From Procambarus clarkii (lineage: Eukaryota; Arthropoda; Malacostraca; Decapoda; Cambaridae), in the NCBI RefSeq assembly GCF_040958095.1, contig NC_091219.1, positions 26,631,023 to 26,695,022 of the forward strand: a stretch of DNA of 64,000 nucleotides, in the 5' to 3' direction. Below the pieces are notes generated by a model. That model saw only the letters and a program-made list of their open reading frames with translations. It was not told the DNA's origin and made no database searches. The translations under genes were made by a program, and so were the position numbers. Positions 53,541 through 64,000 of the stretch are shown piece after piece. Each line of letters begins with the position of its first letter. Position 1 is the first letter of the stretch.

Positions 53541-54079
53541 CCAGCCTCCCTGGCTGATTTCGCCAAGACTATCATTAAGACTGTGAAAGACTAGCTACAA
53601 GAGGACGAGGACAGGGCTGTAGTTACCATGTCTGTCATGCAGTGCCAATGTCACCATAGTAGCAGTTGGCACTTGCGGGCACTTTATACCTTGAGAAGTG
53701 CCATTAATGGCTGTCTGTCTGGCTGCCTCATCTCGTGTTGTCAGCCTGGTCACTTCCTTCTGACACTTCCCCCATCTCACCTCCTCCCCCCCCCCCTAGG
53801 TCCGTGTGTGTACTCATCCAGTAGTCCCCTCACGCCGCCTGCCCTCACTTTCACCTCCTGGTGGGTGTCGGGGCCGTCATCTTCACACAGTCATGTCTAC
53901 TCACTTTCCCTCCCCCGGGAACGGGTCAATAATGTTTTCATACCATTTTTTTATTTCCCTGCAAAAAAATGTTTTTTTTTTTTAAATCTTATGTATCTCT
54001 TAATTTACTGAATTGTTTGTGGCTTTACTGAATTGTTTCCTTCCTAATTTTCTTTCTTTTCCTTCCTTCTTTTGTTTTA
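53541..54079. other. No recognised feature
   Basis: Pyrimidine-rich plus strand (poly-C at 53788-53797, poly-T at 53974-53984). The 127-residue plus open frame at 53628 has no motif. Confidence 0.4.
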
Positions 54080-54165
54080 TAAAAACCGTCCCATCCCAAA
54101 TCCTTATCCTGACCCCCTTTCCCAGTGCTATATAGTCGTAATGGCTTGATGTTTTTCTCTGATAA
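54080..54165 (+). mobile_element. SINE family S2, 3' part
   Basis: CCCATCCCAAATCCTTATCC, TGACCCCCTTTCCCAGTGCT and ATATAGTCGTAATGGCTTG, identical in layout to the 3' half of 12988-13188. Confidence 0.75.
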
Positions 54166-54289
54166 TTAATAATTAATCGCTTATTTTCTTTCTTCCTTAT
54201 TTTCCCTCATCTATCCTGCTCTGCTCTGCACCCTGCTTCTCCCTAGGGGGTCAAGACCCTGTGTGTCTTGTGGTGACCTGTTGTTCTTG

Positions 54290-54543
54290 TTGTTGTTGTT
54301 GTTGATTCAGCTACTCGGAACAAGTTCCAAGTAGCACGGGCTATGGTGAGCCCGTAGTGGACTTACCTGGCACAGGAGCGGGGCAAGTAGCACGGGCTAT
54401 GGTGAGCCCGTAACTTACCTGGCACAGGAGCGGGGCAAGTAGCACGGGCTATGGTGAGCCCGGAACTTACCTGGCACAGGAGCGGGGCAAGTAGCACGGG
54501 CTATGGTGAGCCCGGAACTTACCTGGCACAGGAGCGGGGCAAG
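54290..54543 (+). repeat. 52-bp tandem array built from an interspersed repeat
   Basis: It starts as a dispersed repeat (TTGTTGTTGTTGTTGATTCA, GCTACTCGGAACAAGTTCCA), then runs four times through GTAGCACGGGCTATGGTGAG, CCCGTAACTTACCTGGCACA and GGAGCGGGGCAA. Later units share a CCCGG variant. A mobile repeat has seeded a satellite here. Confidence 0.88.
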
Positions 54544-54780
54544 TGTTGTAATGACCTTCCCTATCGCTCTAAGACACCCTCTCTCTCTCTCTCACTTCCC
54601 TCACTCGCAACACACATTAGGTGAGTACATTAGGCGAGTACCTCTTCCATCTCTACCCCCTCCCCCCCCCTCTAAACACTTCTCACTCTCAGGAGTAAAG
54701 ACGAGGGAGAAGACACAGGTTAAGGAAAGTTGTAGGAATGTTTGATGTTGTGAGTTATGACACCAGGTGGGCTGTCCGCC

Positions 54781-54848
54781 TTGATTGATTGATTGATTGA
54801 TGAAGATTAAGCCTGCTAAGAGGTGGCACGGGCATGAATAGCCCCGTA
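54781..54848 (-). repeat. Solo fragment of the hairpin-chain repeat
   Basis: TTGATTGATTGATTGATTGA then TGAAGATTAAGCC, AGAGGTGGCACGGGCATGAA and TAGCCCCGTAA: the 3' part of the unit with a clean (TTGA)n tail. Confidence 0.8.
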
Positions 54849-55074
54849 AACCTTGCTAACACAAAGTCTGGGTTTAGTAGCTAGGCTAAGCTTGGTCAAA
54901 CATTCACCAGGTAGCTGGTGAGTGTTTGTAAGGGTCTTCACATGTGTTTCAACATATGTCAAACACTTATAGGTGAATGTTTCGAAACCTTCATATACAC
55001 ACTACGTATACACACTTCATATACACACTACGATGTGTATGTGTACTGTCTGAATACCCCTCTTAATGGGGGCT

Positions 55075-55340
55075 AGGCGCCTGACAGCTGGGTGGACAGC
55101 GCTTCGGATTCGTAGTCCTGAGGTTCCGGGTTCGATCCCCGGTGGAGGCGGAGACAAATGGGCAAAATGTTTCTTTCACCCTGATGCACCTGTTACCTAG
55201 CAGTATATAGGTACCTGGGAGCTTAGACAGCTGCTACGGGCTGCTTCCCTGGGGGATGTGTAACAAAATGGAGGCCTGGTCGAGGACCGGGCCGCGGAGA
55301 CGCTAAAGCCCCGAGATCATCTCAAGATAACCTCAAGATA
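55075..55340 (+). mobile_element. tRNA-derived SINE, family S1, tail type 'b', full length
   Basis: Box A ACAGCTGGGTGGACAGCGCT, box B GGGTTCGATCCCCGGTGG; body TTTCTTTCACCCTGATGCAC, CAGTATATAGGTACCTGGGA and CTACGGGCTGCTTCCCTGGG; tail GACCGGGCCGCGGAGACGCT, AAAGCCCCGAGATCATCTCA and AGATAACCTCAAGATA. It is the best full-length example of this family in the window. Confidence 0.88.
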
Positions 55341-55429
55341 GGTAGTTATTTTCGTATTGGAGTTTTCACGTCAACATTTTAAGTAGGAAGGAGTTTAAGT
55401 TCTGGCAGTTCTTCTACTCCCCAATGGGA

Positions 55430-55545
55430 TGGGACGAGGGGAAGGAATGGTGCCCAACCACTGGGACGCTCGGGGGATTGAACGCCGTCCTGCAAGACGA
55501 GAGACAGTGGCTCTACCGTCCAGCCCAAGTGGTTGGGCACTTTGT
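55430..55545 (-). mobile_element. SINE family S2, 5' part, minus
   Basis: Reverse complement of the S2 head: AACCACTGGGACGCTCGGGG, GATTGAACGCCGTCCTGCAA and CTCTACCGTCCAGCCCAAGT. The 3' body is missing. Confidence 0.78.
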
Positions 55546-55743
55546 TTAGTAGTGACTAGTTCTTGCTGGTGTTTTCTTCATGCTGGGAAGTAAGTGTACA
55601 AATACTGTACCTTCTAATTACCTTCTGTAATCCTATCTTTTGTATATCTTATTAATGAGTTATTATTATTATTACTGAGGTATGTAGTGGCACTGGAGGG
55701 CACTAGAGGTACGGCCTGACTGGTGCCTCCCTACCTTTCCCGA

Positions 55744-56425
55744 CCCTCCAAGCCCTCCCCATCTCCCCCAGGCCCTCCCCATCTCCCCCAGGCCCTCCCC
55801 ATCTCCCCCAAGCCCTCCCCATCTCCCCCAAGCCCTCCCCATCTCCCCCAAGCCCTCCCCATCTTCCCCAAGCCCTCCCCATCTCCCCCAAGCCCTCCCC
55901 ATCTCCCCCAAGCCCTCCCCATCTCCCCCAAGCCCTCCCCATCTCCCCCAGGCCCTCCCCATCTCCCCCAAGCCCTCCCCATCTCCCCCAAGCCCTCCCC
56001 ATCTCCCCCAGGCCCTCCCCATCTCCCCCAAGCCCTCCCCATCTCCCCCAAGCCCTCCCCATCTCCCCCAAGCCCTCCCCATCTCCCCCAGGCCCTCCCC
56101 ATCTCCCCCAAGCCCTCCCCATCTCCCCCAGGCCCTCCCCATCTCCCCCAAGCCCTCCCCATCTCCCCCAGGCCCTCCCCATCTCCCCCAGGCCCTCCCC
56201 ATCTCCCCCAAGCCCTTCCCATCTCCCCCAAGCCCTCCCCATCTCCCCCAAGCCCTCCCCATCTCCCCCAGGCCCTCCCCATCTCCCCCAAGCCCTCCCC
56301 ATCTCCCCCAAGCCCTCCCCATCTCCCCCAAGCCCTCCCCATCTCCCCCAAGCCCTCCCCATCTCCCCCAAGCCCTCCCCATCTCCCCCAAGCCCTCCCC
56401 ATCTCCCCCAGGCCCTCCCCATCTT
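55744..56425. repeat. 20-bp C-rich minisatellite, about 34 units
   Basis: Units of CCCTCCCCATCTCCCCCAAG with an A/G variant at one site and rare C-to-T changes. The minus strand is G-rich (GGGGGAGATGGGGAGGG), so G-quadruplexes are possible. Period 20 makes all three frames read through one another; the open frames on both strands are artefacts. Confidence 0.95.
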
Positions 56426-56699
56426 CAAGGACCCTTGAGTCATCTCGCCAGACATTATGAGTCCTGAAGAGTGCTCAATTTGAGCACCTTCCCTCCTCCT
56501 CCATCACCCTCTCTCCTCCAGCAACATCCCTCCCTCCCTCCCTCCTCTTGACCTCCTTCTCTCTCTGTTCCCTCCTTCCTCCTTACCCTTCCTTGCTCTC
56601 CTCATCCTCCTTCTCTCGTAAGTGTATATTCCTCTCATCCCTCACACCACCGCCCTTCAACATAATAACCTCGGCCGTGTCCTTATCTACTTTATCTCT

Positions 56700-57708
56700 A
56701 CATTTATAAAGCCCCGTGACCGCCCCCCCCCCACCGTGTGCACTCTCCCCCGCCCACCTACTTCTCTCCCCACCACGTCCCCGCCACGCCCCCACCACGC
56801 CCCCACTCCGTCCCCACTACGTCCCCGCCACGCCTCCACGCCCCCTCTCCGTCCCCACCACGCCCCCACCACGTCCCCGCCCGCCCCCACCACGCCCCCT
56901 CTCCGTCCCCACCACGCCCCCTCTCCGTCCCCACCACGCCCCCGCCACGCCCCCTCTCCGTCCCCACCACGCCCCCTCTCCGTCCCCACCACGCCCCCGG
57001 CCACGCCCCCTCTCCGTCCCCACCACGCCCCCGGCCACGCCCCCTCTCCGTCCCCACCACGCCCCCACTCCGTCCCCACTACGTCCCCGCCCGCCCCCAC
57101 CTCGTCCCCACCACGCCCCCTCTCCGTCCCCACCACGCCCCCACCACGCCTCCACGCCCCCACCACGCCCCCACTCCGTCCCCGCCACGCCTCCACGCCC
57201 CCACCACGCCCCCACTCCGTCCCCGCCACGCCTCCACGCCCCCACCACGCCCCCACTCCGTCCCCGCCACGCCTCCACGCCCCCACCACGCCCCCACTCC
57301 GTCCCCGCCACGCCCCCTCTCCGTCCCCACCACGCCCCCTCTCCGTCCCCACCACGTCCCCGCCCGCCCCCACCACGCCCCCTCTCCGTCCCCACCACGC
57401 CCCCTCTCCGTCCCCACCACGCCCCCACCACGTCCCCACCACGCCCCCACCACGCCCCCTCTCCGTCCCCACCACGCCCCCACCACGTCCCCGCCCGTCC
57501 CCACCACGCCCCCTCTCCGTCCCCACCACGCCCCCACCACGTCCCCACCACGCCCCCTCTCCGTCCCCACCACGCCCCCACCACGCCCCCACCACGTCCC
57601 CGCCCGTCCCCACCACGCCCCCTCTCCGTCCCCACCACGCCCCCACCACGCCCCCACCACGCCCCCTCTCCGTCCCCACCACGCCCCCACCACGCCCCGC
57701 CCTTCACC
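56700..57708. repeat. C-rich degenerate tandem array (CCCCACCACGCC / CCCCTCTCCGTC)
   Basis: About 1 kb made of alternating CCCCACCACG, CCCCCTCTCCGT and CCCCGCCCG modules, with longer modules of about 44 bp repeated around 57130-57300. It encodes Pro/His/Arg-rich or Gly/Arg/Trp-rich products on both strands and in several frames, which is typical of stop-free composition, not of genes. Confidence 0.92.
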
Positions 57709-57904
57709 ACCGTCCAGTGGTCGATACGAGGGCCAGGTAATTTACCTGGTGTGGGAGTTGGGTCGAATTCTCTTACGTGTAATAACACCAAGTTTGTGAG
57801 GGTTGAGCTCTACCTCTTGGCTCCCGGATCTCACCTCTTAATCAAGTATGGGTGCCAGACCCAACTTTGCTATTATTTCTACATTTTGTTAACAATTAAT
57901 AAAC

Positions 57905-58070
57905 ACATAATGAGCTCCGAAGCACCAGGAGGCTGTTTATAACAATAACAACAGTTGATTGGCAAGTTTTCATGCTTGTAAACTGTTTAATAAATGTAAT
58001 CAAAGCCGTCAAAGATTGAGAAAAGATGTACACGTTCGTAAGTGCTTGCGTAACTGCTTTGTGAATTTGG
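57905..58070 (-). mobile_element. Foldback MITE-like element P1, partial copy
   Basis: GAGCTCCGAAGCACCAGGAG, AACAGTTGATTGGCAAGTTT, AAAGCCGTCAAAGATTGAGA and GTTCGTAAGTGCTTGCGTAA. It corresponds to a bit more than half of the elements at 37595 and 48773. Confidence 0.78.
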
Positions 58071-58349
58071 GTGCTGGTACTTAAACTGGTATAATACGTG
58101 TCTGCCTTACCCCTGCTGTCCTCAGGTCAGGAAGATGAGGGGGGGGGGAGAGCAGCAAGGGGGGGGGGGCATCACTGAGGAATAACAAAATGACAATGAC
58201 CAACCAACAAGTGTGCCAGATAGAGTTATACTCAATACTTAAGGATCTCATAATTGTGTCTAGAACAGGACAGCCAAATGAAATTGAAGAGTTTGATGAG
58301 CTTGAACAGGGAGGGATTGAGTACTTGCAAGTTTCACAGGACTACAGTC

Positions 58350-58515
58350 CTGTGAAGGCCTGCAGTACAACCCGCCTCATGCAGGTCGGCGTTCAATCCC
58401 CGACCGTCCAAGTGGTTGGGCACCATTCATCCCTCCCGTCCCATCACTAATCCATATCCTCATCCTTGTCCAGGGCTATATAGTCGCAATGACTTGGCGC
58501 TTTCTTCTGATAGTT
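58350..58515 (+). mobile_element. SINE family S2, 5'-truncated
   Basis: Starts within the head (CATGCAGGTCGGCGTTCAAT) and continues through CGACCGTCCAAGTGGTTGGG, TCCATATCCTCATCCTTGTC and TATAGTCGCAATGACTTGG. Confidence 0.8.
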
Positions 58516-58739
58516 TCCTTCCTTCCTCATAGAGTTAGGTTCTCCCCCCACCCCCACAGGGGGAGGGGGGTGGGGGCATCTTTAGTGAGGGGGTCAGTGT
58601 GGCGGAAGGTCAACACACTGACCTTCTCTCATTCCCACAAAAGGCAGTAGTGCCAAAACCATCTCTTTGGCACCCATCAGAAACAATCCTGAGGACTCTC
58701 CTGAGGAGATACAATCCTGAGGAGAGTCCTGGGACTATC

Positions 58740-58803
58740 CCAAGAGGTCTGGTCGACGACCGGGCCGCGAGGACGCTAAGCCCCGGAAGCACCTCAAGGT
58801 AAG
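58740..58803 (+). mobile_element. SINE family S1 tail fragment, type 'b'
   Basis: GGTCTGGTCGACGACCGGGC, CGCGAGGACGCTAAGCCCCG and AAGCACCTCAAGGTAAG: only the type 'b' tail is left. Confidence 0.7.
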
Positions 58804-58872
58804 GAGGTCAGAAATATTACTTTCACCGCCAGCCAATCCCGGGTCCTGCCCCCCCCCCCTAGGCATATGGGA

Positions 58873-59090
58873 GCCACATGGTTATCTTGAGATGATTTCG
58901 GGGCTTTAGTGTCCCCGCGGCCCGGTCCTCGACCAGGCCTCCACCCCCAGGAAGCAGCCCGTGACAGCTGACTAACACCCAGGTACCTATTTTACTGCTA
59001 GGTAACAGGAGCATAGGGTGAAAGAAACTCTGCCCATTGTTTCTCGCCGGGCAACTGGGATCGAACCCAGGACCACAGGATCACAACTTT
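58873..59090 (-). mobile_element. tRNA-derived SINE, family S1, tail type 'b'
   Basis: Reads on plus as the reverse complement: TTATCTTGAGATGATTTCGG, GCCCGGTCCTCGACCAGGCC, CCAGGTACCTATTTTACTGC, GGGTGAAAGAAACTCTGCCC and box B GGATCGAACCC. The box A end is diverged. Confidence 0.82.
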
Positions 59091-59479
59091 AGCATGGCCA
59101 GCACTGGGATGAACCCTAATTTCTATTGGCTTTCCTTTAATGAGAGGATGATCCCCCCCATGTTCTGAGTGGTCAAAACTCTCCCAAGACTCCTCCCCCC
59201 GTCTGTCTGTCCTCCAATAGTGGTTGGAATAATGAACCACTGTCCCCTCGTTTCATATAGAACTGTAGACCTGTCATCTGGGCTCTCTCAGTTCCCCCCC
59301 CCCCTAGCAAAGAGTAACATGAAACATAAAAGCAGGGAGCTATAGAGCAGAGCCAGGACCCACTGCCTGACATCCTCAAACACCAAACTTAATGGTTCTG
59401 TAAACAGCCATTCCCCCCCCCCCCCTACCCTCCCCGAGAAGCTGTTATAACTTAAGACGTTATTCTAACATTCTTGTAA

Positions 59480-59715
59480 CTCACTTTTGTGTCCCTCGTT
59501 TGCGTTCCTGCCGTGTGTCAAATGACATGTCGGTTCCTCTGAGTATTTTGTATCTAGTTAATATGTCTCCTTCTCTGATTGTTGACGCTTCCAGGTAGCT
59601 CATACCTCTCAGCTCCGAGGACTTGCCTGGTGTCCAGAATGTGACCTGGTGGAGGACACCTGTGTCTTGAGAGTCCCGGACGTGGGCTGAGTACTCAACA
59701 ACATCCGTTACCAAT
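59480..59715 (-). mobile_element. CR1/L2-like LINE scrap (family E)
   Basis: Minus frame with ELRGMSYLEASTIREGDILT and RYKILRGTDMSFDTRQERKR. It aligns with MGYEKRLLE, RGDMITTYKILRGIDK and DKQFSMRGTRTRG of the fragment at 44690, and is more decayed. Confidence 0.65.
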
Positions 59716-60110
59716 TTGAGAGTGCGCAGAAGAGCTCAAGGAAGACGAGTTTCTTTTAGGCTTCTTAAACTCTTAAAATAAAAAAAAAAGAGTTCAGAAC
59801 CGGAGTTAACCTCTTGAATGTAGATAATTAATTGGTTAATTACCTTTAAGGGACCCGAAAGGCCAAATTGGAGTCAGTTATTTGATTATTTGCACAAATC
59901 ACTTTTTCCCTCCTACAAATGAATGGGAACTGAAGGTTATGTGGGAATAGAAAAAATATCCTAACAAGTTTCAGAAGGTCACTTTTGTCAGCAGGAACTA
60001 TGCCCGAAAGGTTACATAGTTAAGTACCGGTATGTGTTGGGGTATGAAGCCTATACCGGTCCTGGCGATCCCCGGCCACCGGGAAGTAGCTTGGTGACCT
60101 TCACTATCAC
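59716..60110. other. No recognised feature
   Basis: AT-rich; nothing supported. Confidence 0.35.
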
Positions 60111-60300
60111 CACAGGCGATGGTGAAGCACAAAGTGTGCTTTCACACCATCACTTTTGCGAGCAAGTCTGAATGGTCCCCCAGGCATATATGCAACTGAA
60201 ACCTCCACACACCCCAGAAGTGACTCGAACCCATACTGCCAGGAGCACTATGCAACTGGTATACAGGAGACCTTAACCACTCGACCATCAGTGACCGTAC
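60111..60300 (-). mobile_element. tRNA Ser/Leu-like SINE (family S4)
   Basis: Minus strand: GGTCACTGATGGTCGAGTGG, TTAAGGTCTCCTGTATACC (box A region) and ATGGGTTCGAGTCACTTCTG (box B). The tRNA-like part is followed by about 100 bp of body containing ATGGTGTGAAAGCACACTTT. The head still resembles a tRNA closely, but it lacks a complete cloverleaf and is embedded in a longer repeat. Confidence 0.7.
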
Positions 60301-61014
60301 AAAAGATGATGGAACTATCACTTTTGAGTGAGGAATGTTGGTTGGGCCGTGTTGATAGCTGGTTAGGGTGTGTGAATGCAGTTCTCTTCCGGTAATTGCA
60401 ACCCTGGCTATTATATCTGGCTGTTCATTAAGACGTTATACTGGCCTGAGGACAGATTAAGATATCGTGATGATAAACTTGATCCTGGCGAAGATGTCTT
60501 CTCAAGCTCCTTCAGGCTCTGCCTACCTTACCTCTCAGGTAACTTTTTATTGACAAAAGGGCTGCACCCGCAGCTTTTCGTGGAGGTAAATGGAATTAAT
60601 GGTTGAAGGTTGGGCTCGTTGTAGAGACACGCTGGAAACTTGTCTTAGAGGGTAATGTTGAACATGTTCAGAGGGCGGAGATGATACACCTAGAGGTGTA
60701 GGGAGATGATGAGTATATCTACCCAAGGGCGGGTTACTCAGCGCACTTATCACACGACCCATTTTACTCCCTTCCTGGTGAGTCATTAGCCTCAGGATTG
60801 AAGTGAGTCTCACTACCCAGGACCCCATCCTCCAGCACCATACACTCGTGTATTCACACCCACACACTCTTCACTCCACACCTGCCGGATTTGCATGTGA
60901 TACCGGAAGCTGAATAATTAACACGGATCAGGTTGTTTAAGCCGCTGATGCTGTGAGGTGAGTAACTTGTGAGTCAGATGGGTAACACTCACGTCACCTC
61001 ATCTACACAAACTC
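60301..61014. other. No recognised feature
   Basis: Short open frames only, none with motifs. Confidence 0.35.
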
Positions 61015-61028
61015 TCCACTCCAAACTA

Positions 61029-61219
61029 CCCATCCACTTGGGCTGGACGGTAGAGCGACGGTCTCACTTCATGCAGATCGGCGTTCAATTCCCGACCTTC
61101 CAAGTGGTTGGGCACCATTCCTTCCCCCTCCCTGCCCCATCCCAAATCCTTATCCTGACCCTTTCCCAATGCTATATAGTCATAATGATTTGGCGCTTCT
61201 CCTGATAATTCCTTTCCTT
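61029..61219 (+). mobile_element. tRNA-derived SINE (family S2) with 14-bp TSD
   Basis: A 191-bp insertion flanked by TCCACTCCAAACTA at 61015-61028 and 61220-61233. Head GGACGGTAGAGCGACGGTCT and GGCGTTCAATTCCCGACC; body AAATCCTTATCCTGACCC and TATATAGTCATAATGATTTG. It is the best-preserved S2 copy with its target site. Confidence 0.9.
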
Positions 61220-61233
61220 TCCACTCCAAACTA

Positions 61234-61640
61234 AAGTGAAACACAAGTGTAACTTAAACAACTTTTGAACTTTACAAGTGTAACTAGTTTAATGTGAGTG
61301 CAGGAAAGTGAAATTGTGGTAGATTTTCACTCTACCACAATTTTGTAAAGTGTGTATCAGTTACAGAAATAAATATTATTGAATCATTCATTCATAAAAA
61401 AGTAGAGAATTAGATAATATTATTGGAAGTCCAGGATTGTATAAATTAGTTAACTTTATAATTGGTAAGATTTGTGATAATTGGTAAGGTATAAAAATAT
61501 GTAAAGAATGAGTGTATGTGTGTGGAATGAGGGAATAATTAGTTAATAGTCCACTTTATGGCACTTATATTAATCCATCCTTTACAGGGATTAATGGAAA
61601 TCCACCTAATCCATCCTCAGGTGTAATTGGGTATATAATC
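61234..61640. other. No recognised feature
   Basis: AT-rich, with a short inverted repeat AAATTGTGGTAGATTTTCAC / CTACCACAATTTT at about 61310-61345. Nothing else. Confidence 0.4.
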
Positions 61641-61645
61641 CCACT

Positions 61646-61647
<2 letters not shown>

Positions 61648-61733
<86 letters not shown>

Positions 61734-61752
61734 ATATATTTATATATATGAG
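61648..61752. repeat. (TA)n microsatellite
   Basis: About 100 bp of TA with two short interruptions. Confidence 0.95.
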
Positions 61753-61754
61753 TT

Positions 61755-61850
61755 TGTGTGTGTACTCACCTAGTTGTGCTAGCGGGGGTTGAGCTTTGGC
61801 TCTTTGGTCCCCGCCTCTCAACTGTCAATCAACTGGTGTACAGATTGTGT
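61755..61850 (-). mobile_element. Short interspersed repeat (GAGAGGCGGGACCAAAGAGC type)
   Basis: Reverse complement of the unit at 49690: TGTACTCACCTAGTTGTGCT, GTTGAGCTTTGGCTCTTTGG, CCCGCCTCTCAACTGTCAAT and CAACTGGTGTACAGA. Confidence 0.75.
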
Positions 61851-61899
61851 GTGTGTGTCAATAGGTTTCACATCCATGTTAGATGATTTACAGGAAGCG

Positions 61900-62490
<591 letters not shown>

Positions 62491-62494
62491 ACTC

Positions 62495-62570
62495 ATGAAT
62501 CTGTACACCGGTAGATTGACGGTTGAGAGGCGGGACCAAAGAGCTGAAGCTCAACCCCCTGTAAGTACAC
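62495..62570 (+). mobile_element. Short interspersed repeat (GAGAGGCGGGACCAAAGAGC type)
   Basis: AATCTGTACACCGGTAGATT, GACGGTTGAGAGGCGGGACC, AAAGAGCTGAAGCTCAACCC and CCTGTAAGTAC; third copy in the window. Confidence 0.75.
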
Positions 62571-62858
62571 TGGCAGCTGCGTCAAGCCTAGCGCCCCCGC
62601 GTGTGGGGCGCCACCCCCCCATGGTGACTAATATGGTCAATACATGTTGTGTCTCAGTGGTTATCACTCCCTAGAGTTATCACACGTTATCCTGGCACTG
62701 ACCTTACTGGTTATCACCAAGGGTCATCACCTACACGGCCAAGGTTTCATCTTAAGAGAGTTGGGAGGCTTCTTGCAGAGCCAAAATGCTTCCTTCTTTA
62801 CCATCTTATTCTCAACCAACCTTTTTCCTGATCTGACTCTTCCTGCTGGTATATTATG

Positions 62859-64000
<1,142 letters not shown>

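Noticed and set aside
53279-53594. Poly-Ala, poly-Leu and poly-Ser frames
   Set aside because: The (GCT)n tract is open in all frames, with no gene context.
55672-56460. Open frames of 220-250 codons (Gly/Arg/Trp and Pro/Ser repeats)
   Set aside because: They are products of the 20-bp C-rich minisatellite, open on both strands with the same peptide in shifted frames.
56622-57942. Overlapping Pro/His-rich and Gly/Arg-rich frames up to 408 codons
   Set aside because: The region is a degenerate C-rich array. Low stop density follows from composition, and several frames overlap on both strands.
60160-60300. A tRNA-Ser/Leu gene on the minus strand
   Set aside because: The boxes fit, but the sequence is the head of a longer interspersed repeat and I could not fold a full cloverleaf.

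Overview
The window is animal nuclear DNA, most likely from a decapod crustacean and perhaps a crayfish. The evidence is long introns, heavy microsatellite load, TTAGG/CCTAA telomere-type motifs inside a transposon, and several short interspersed families of a kind I associate with decapod genomes. The species cannot be fixed from the sequence alone. No bacterial, plasmid or phage feature is present.

Two host genes are supported, both on the minus strand. The first is a DNAJC2 (MPP11/ZRF1/zuotin) orthologue with 14 coding exons between 20275 and 3226. It covers the N-terminal conserved motif, a J domain with HPD, the charged zuotin region and two SANT domains, about 618 residues in all. Its third exon does not stay in frame in this assembly, and the break falls inside the J domain. 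The second is a FAM43-type PTB-domain gene with four coding exons between 48058 and 36131, 444 residues, whose exons join cleanly in frame. I found no tRNA, rRNA or CRISPR, and no convincing third host gene.

Region by region: 1-690 is a 30-bp minisatellite. 1190-1395 is a LINE scrap. 3226-20275 is DNAJC2, with SINE and LINE fragments in its introns. 20430-27190 holds LINE 3' fragments and a nearly complete RNase-H-bearing LINE with a second LINE nested in it. 27190-29512 holds two blocks of a tandem multi-hairpin repeat, the second inserted in another LINE with a 12-bp target duplication. 30660-36130 is largely featureless apart from a (CA)n tract and a 41-bp minisatellite. 36131-48058 is FAM43, its introns packed with LINE fragments, SINEs and palindromic elements. 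48560-64000 is an accessory, repeat-dominated region: minisatellites of 16, 20, 23, 24 and 52 bp, a 1-kb C-rich array, several SINEs, a TA-flanked inverted-repeat element and long dinucleotide tracts.

The most interesting material is non-coding. One item is a chain-of-hairpins repeat with compensatory arm changes and a clean target duplication. Another is a 150-bp palindromic mobile element with 11-13 bp target duplications, two inverted copies of which bracket FAM43 exon 3. Others are SINEs sharing tails with a LINE family, SINE heads duplicated as inverted repeats, and an exact 240-bp higher-order period inside a 24-bp minisatellite. The long open frames over the minisatellites are by-products of repeat units divisible by three or stop-free composition, not genes.
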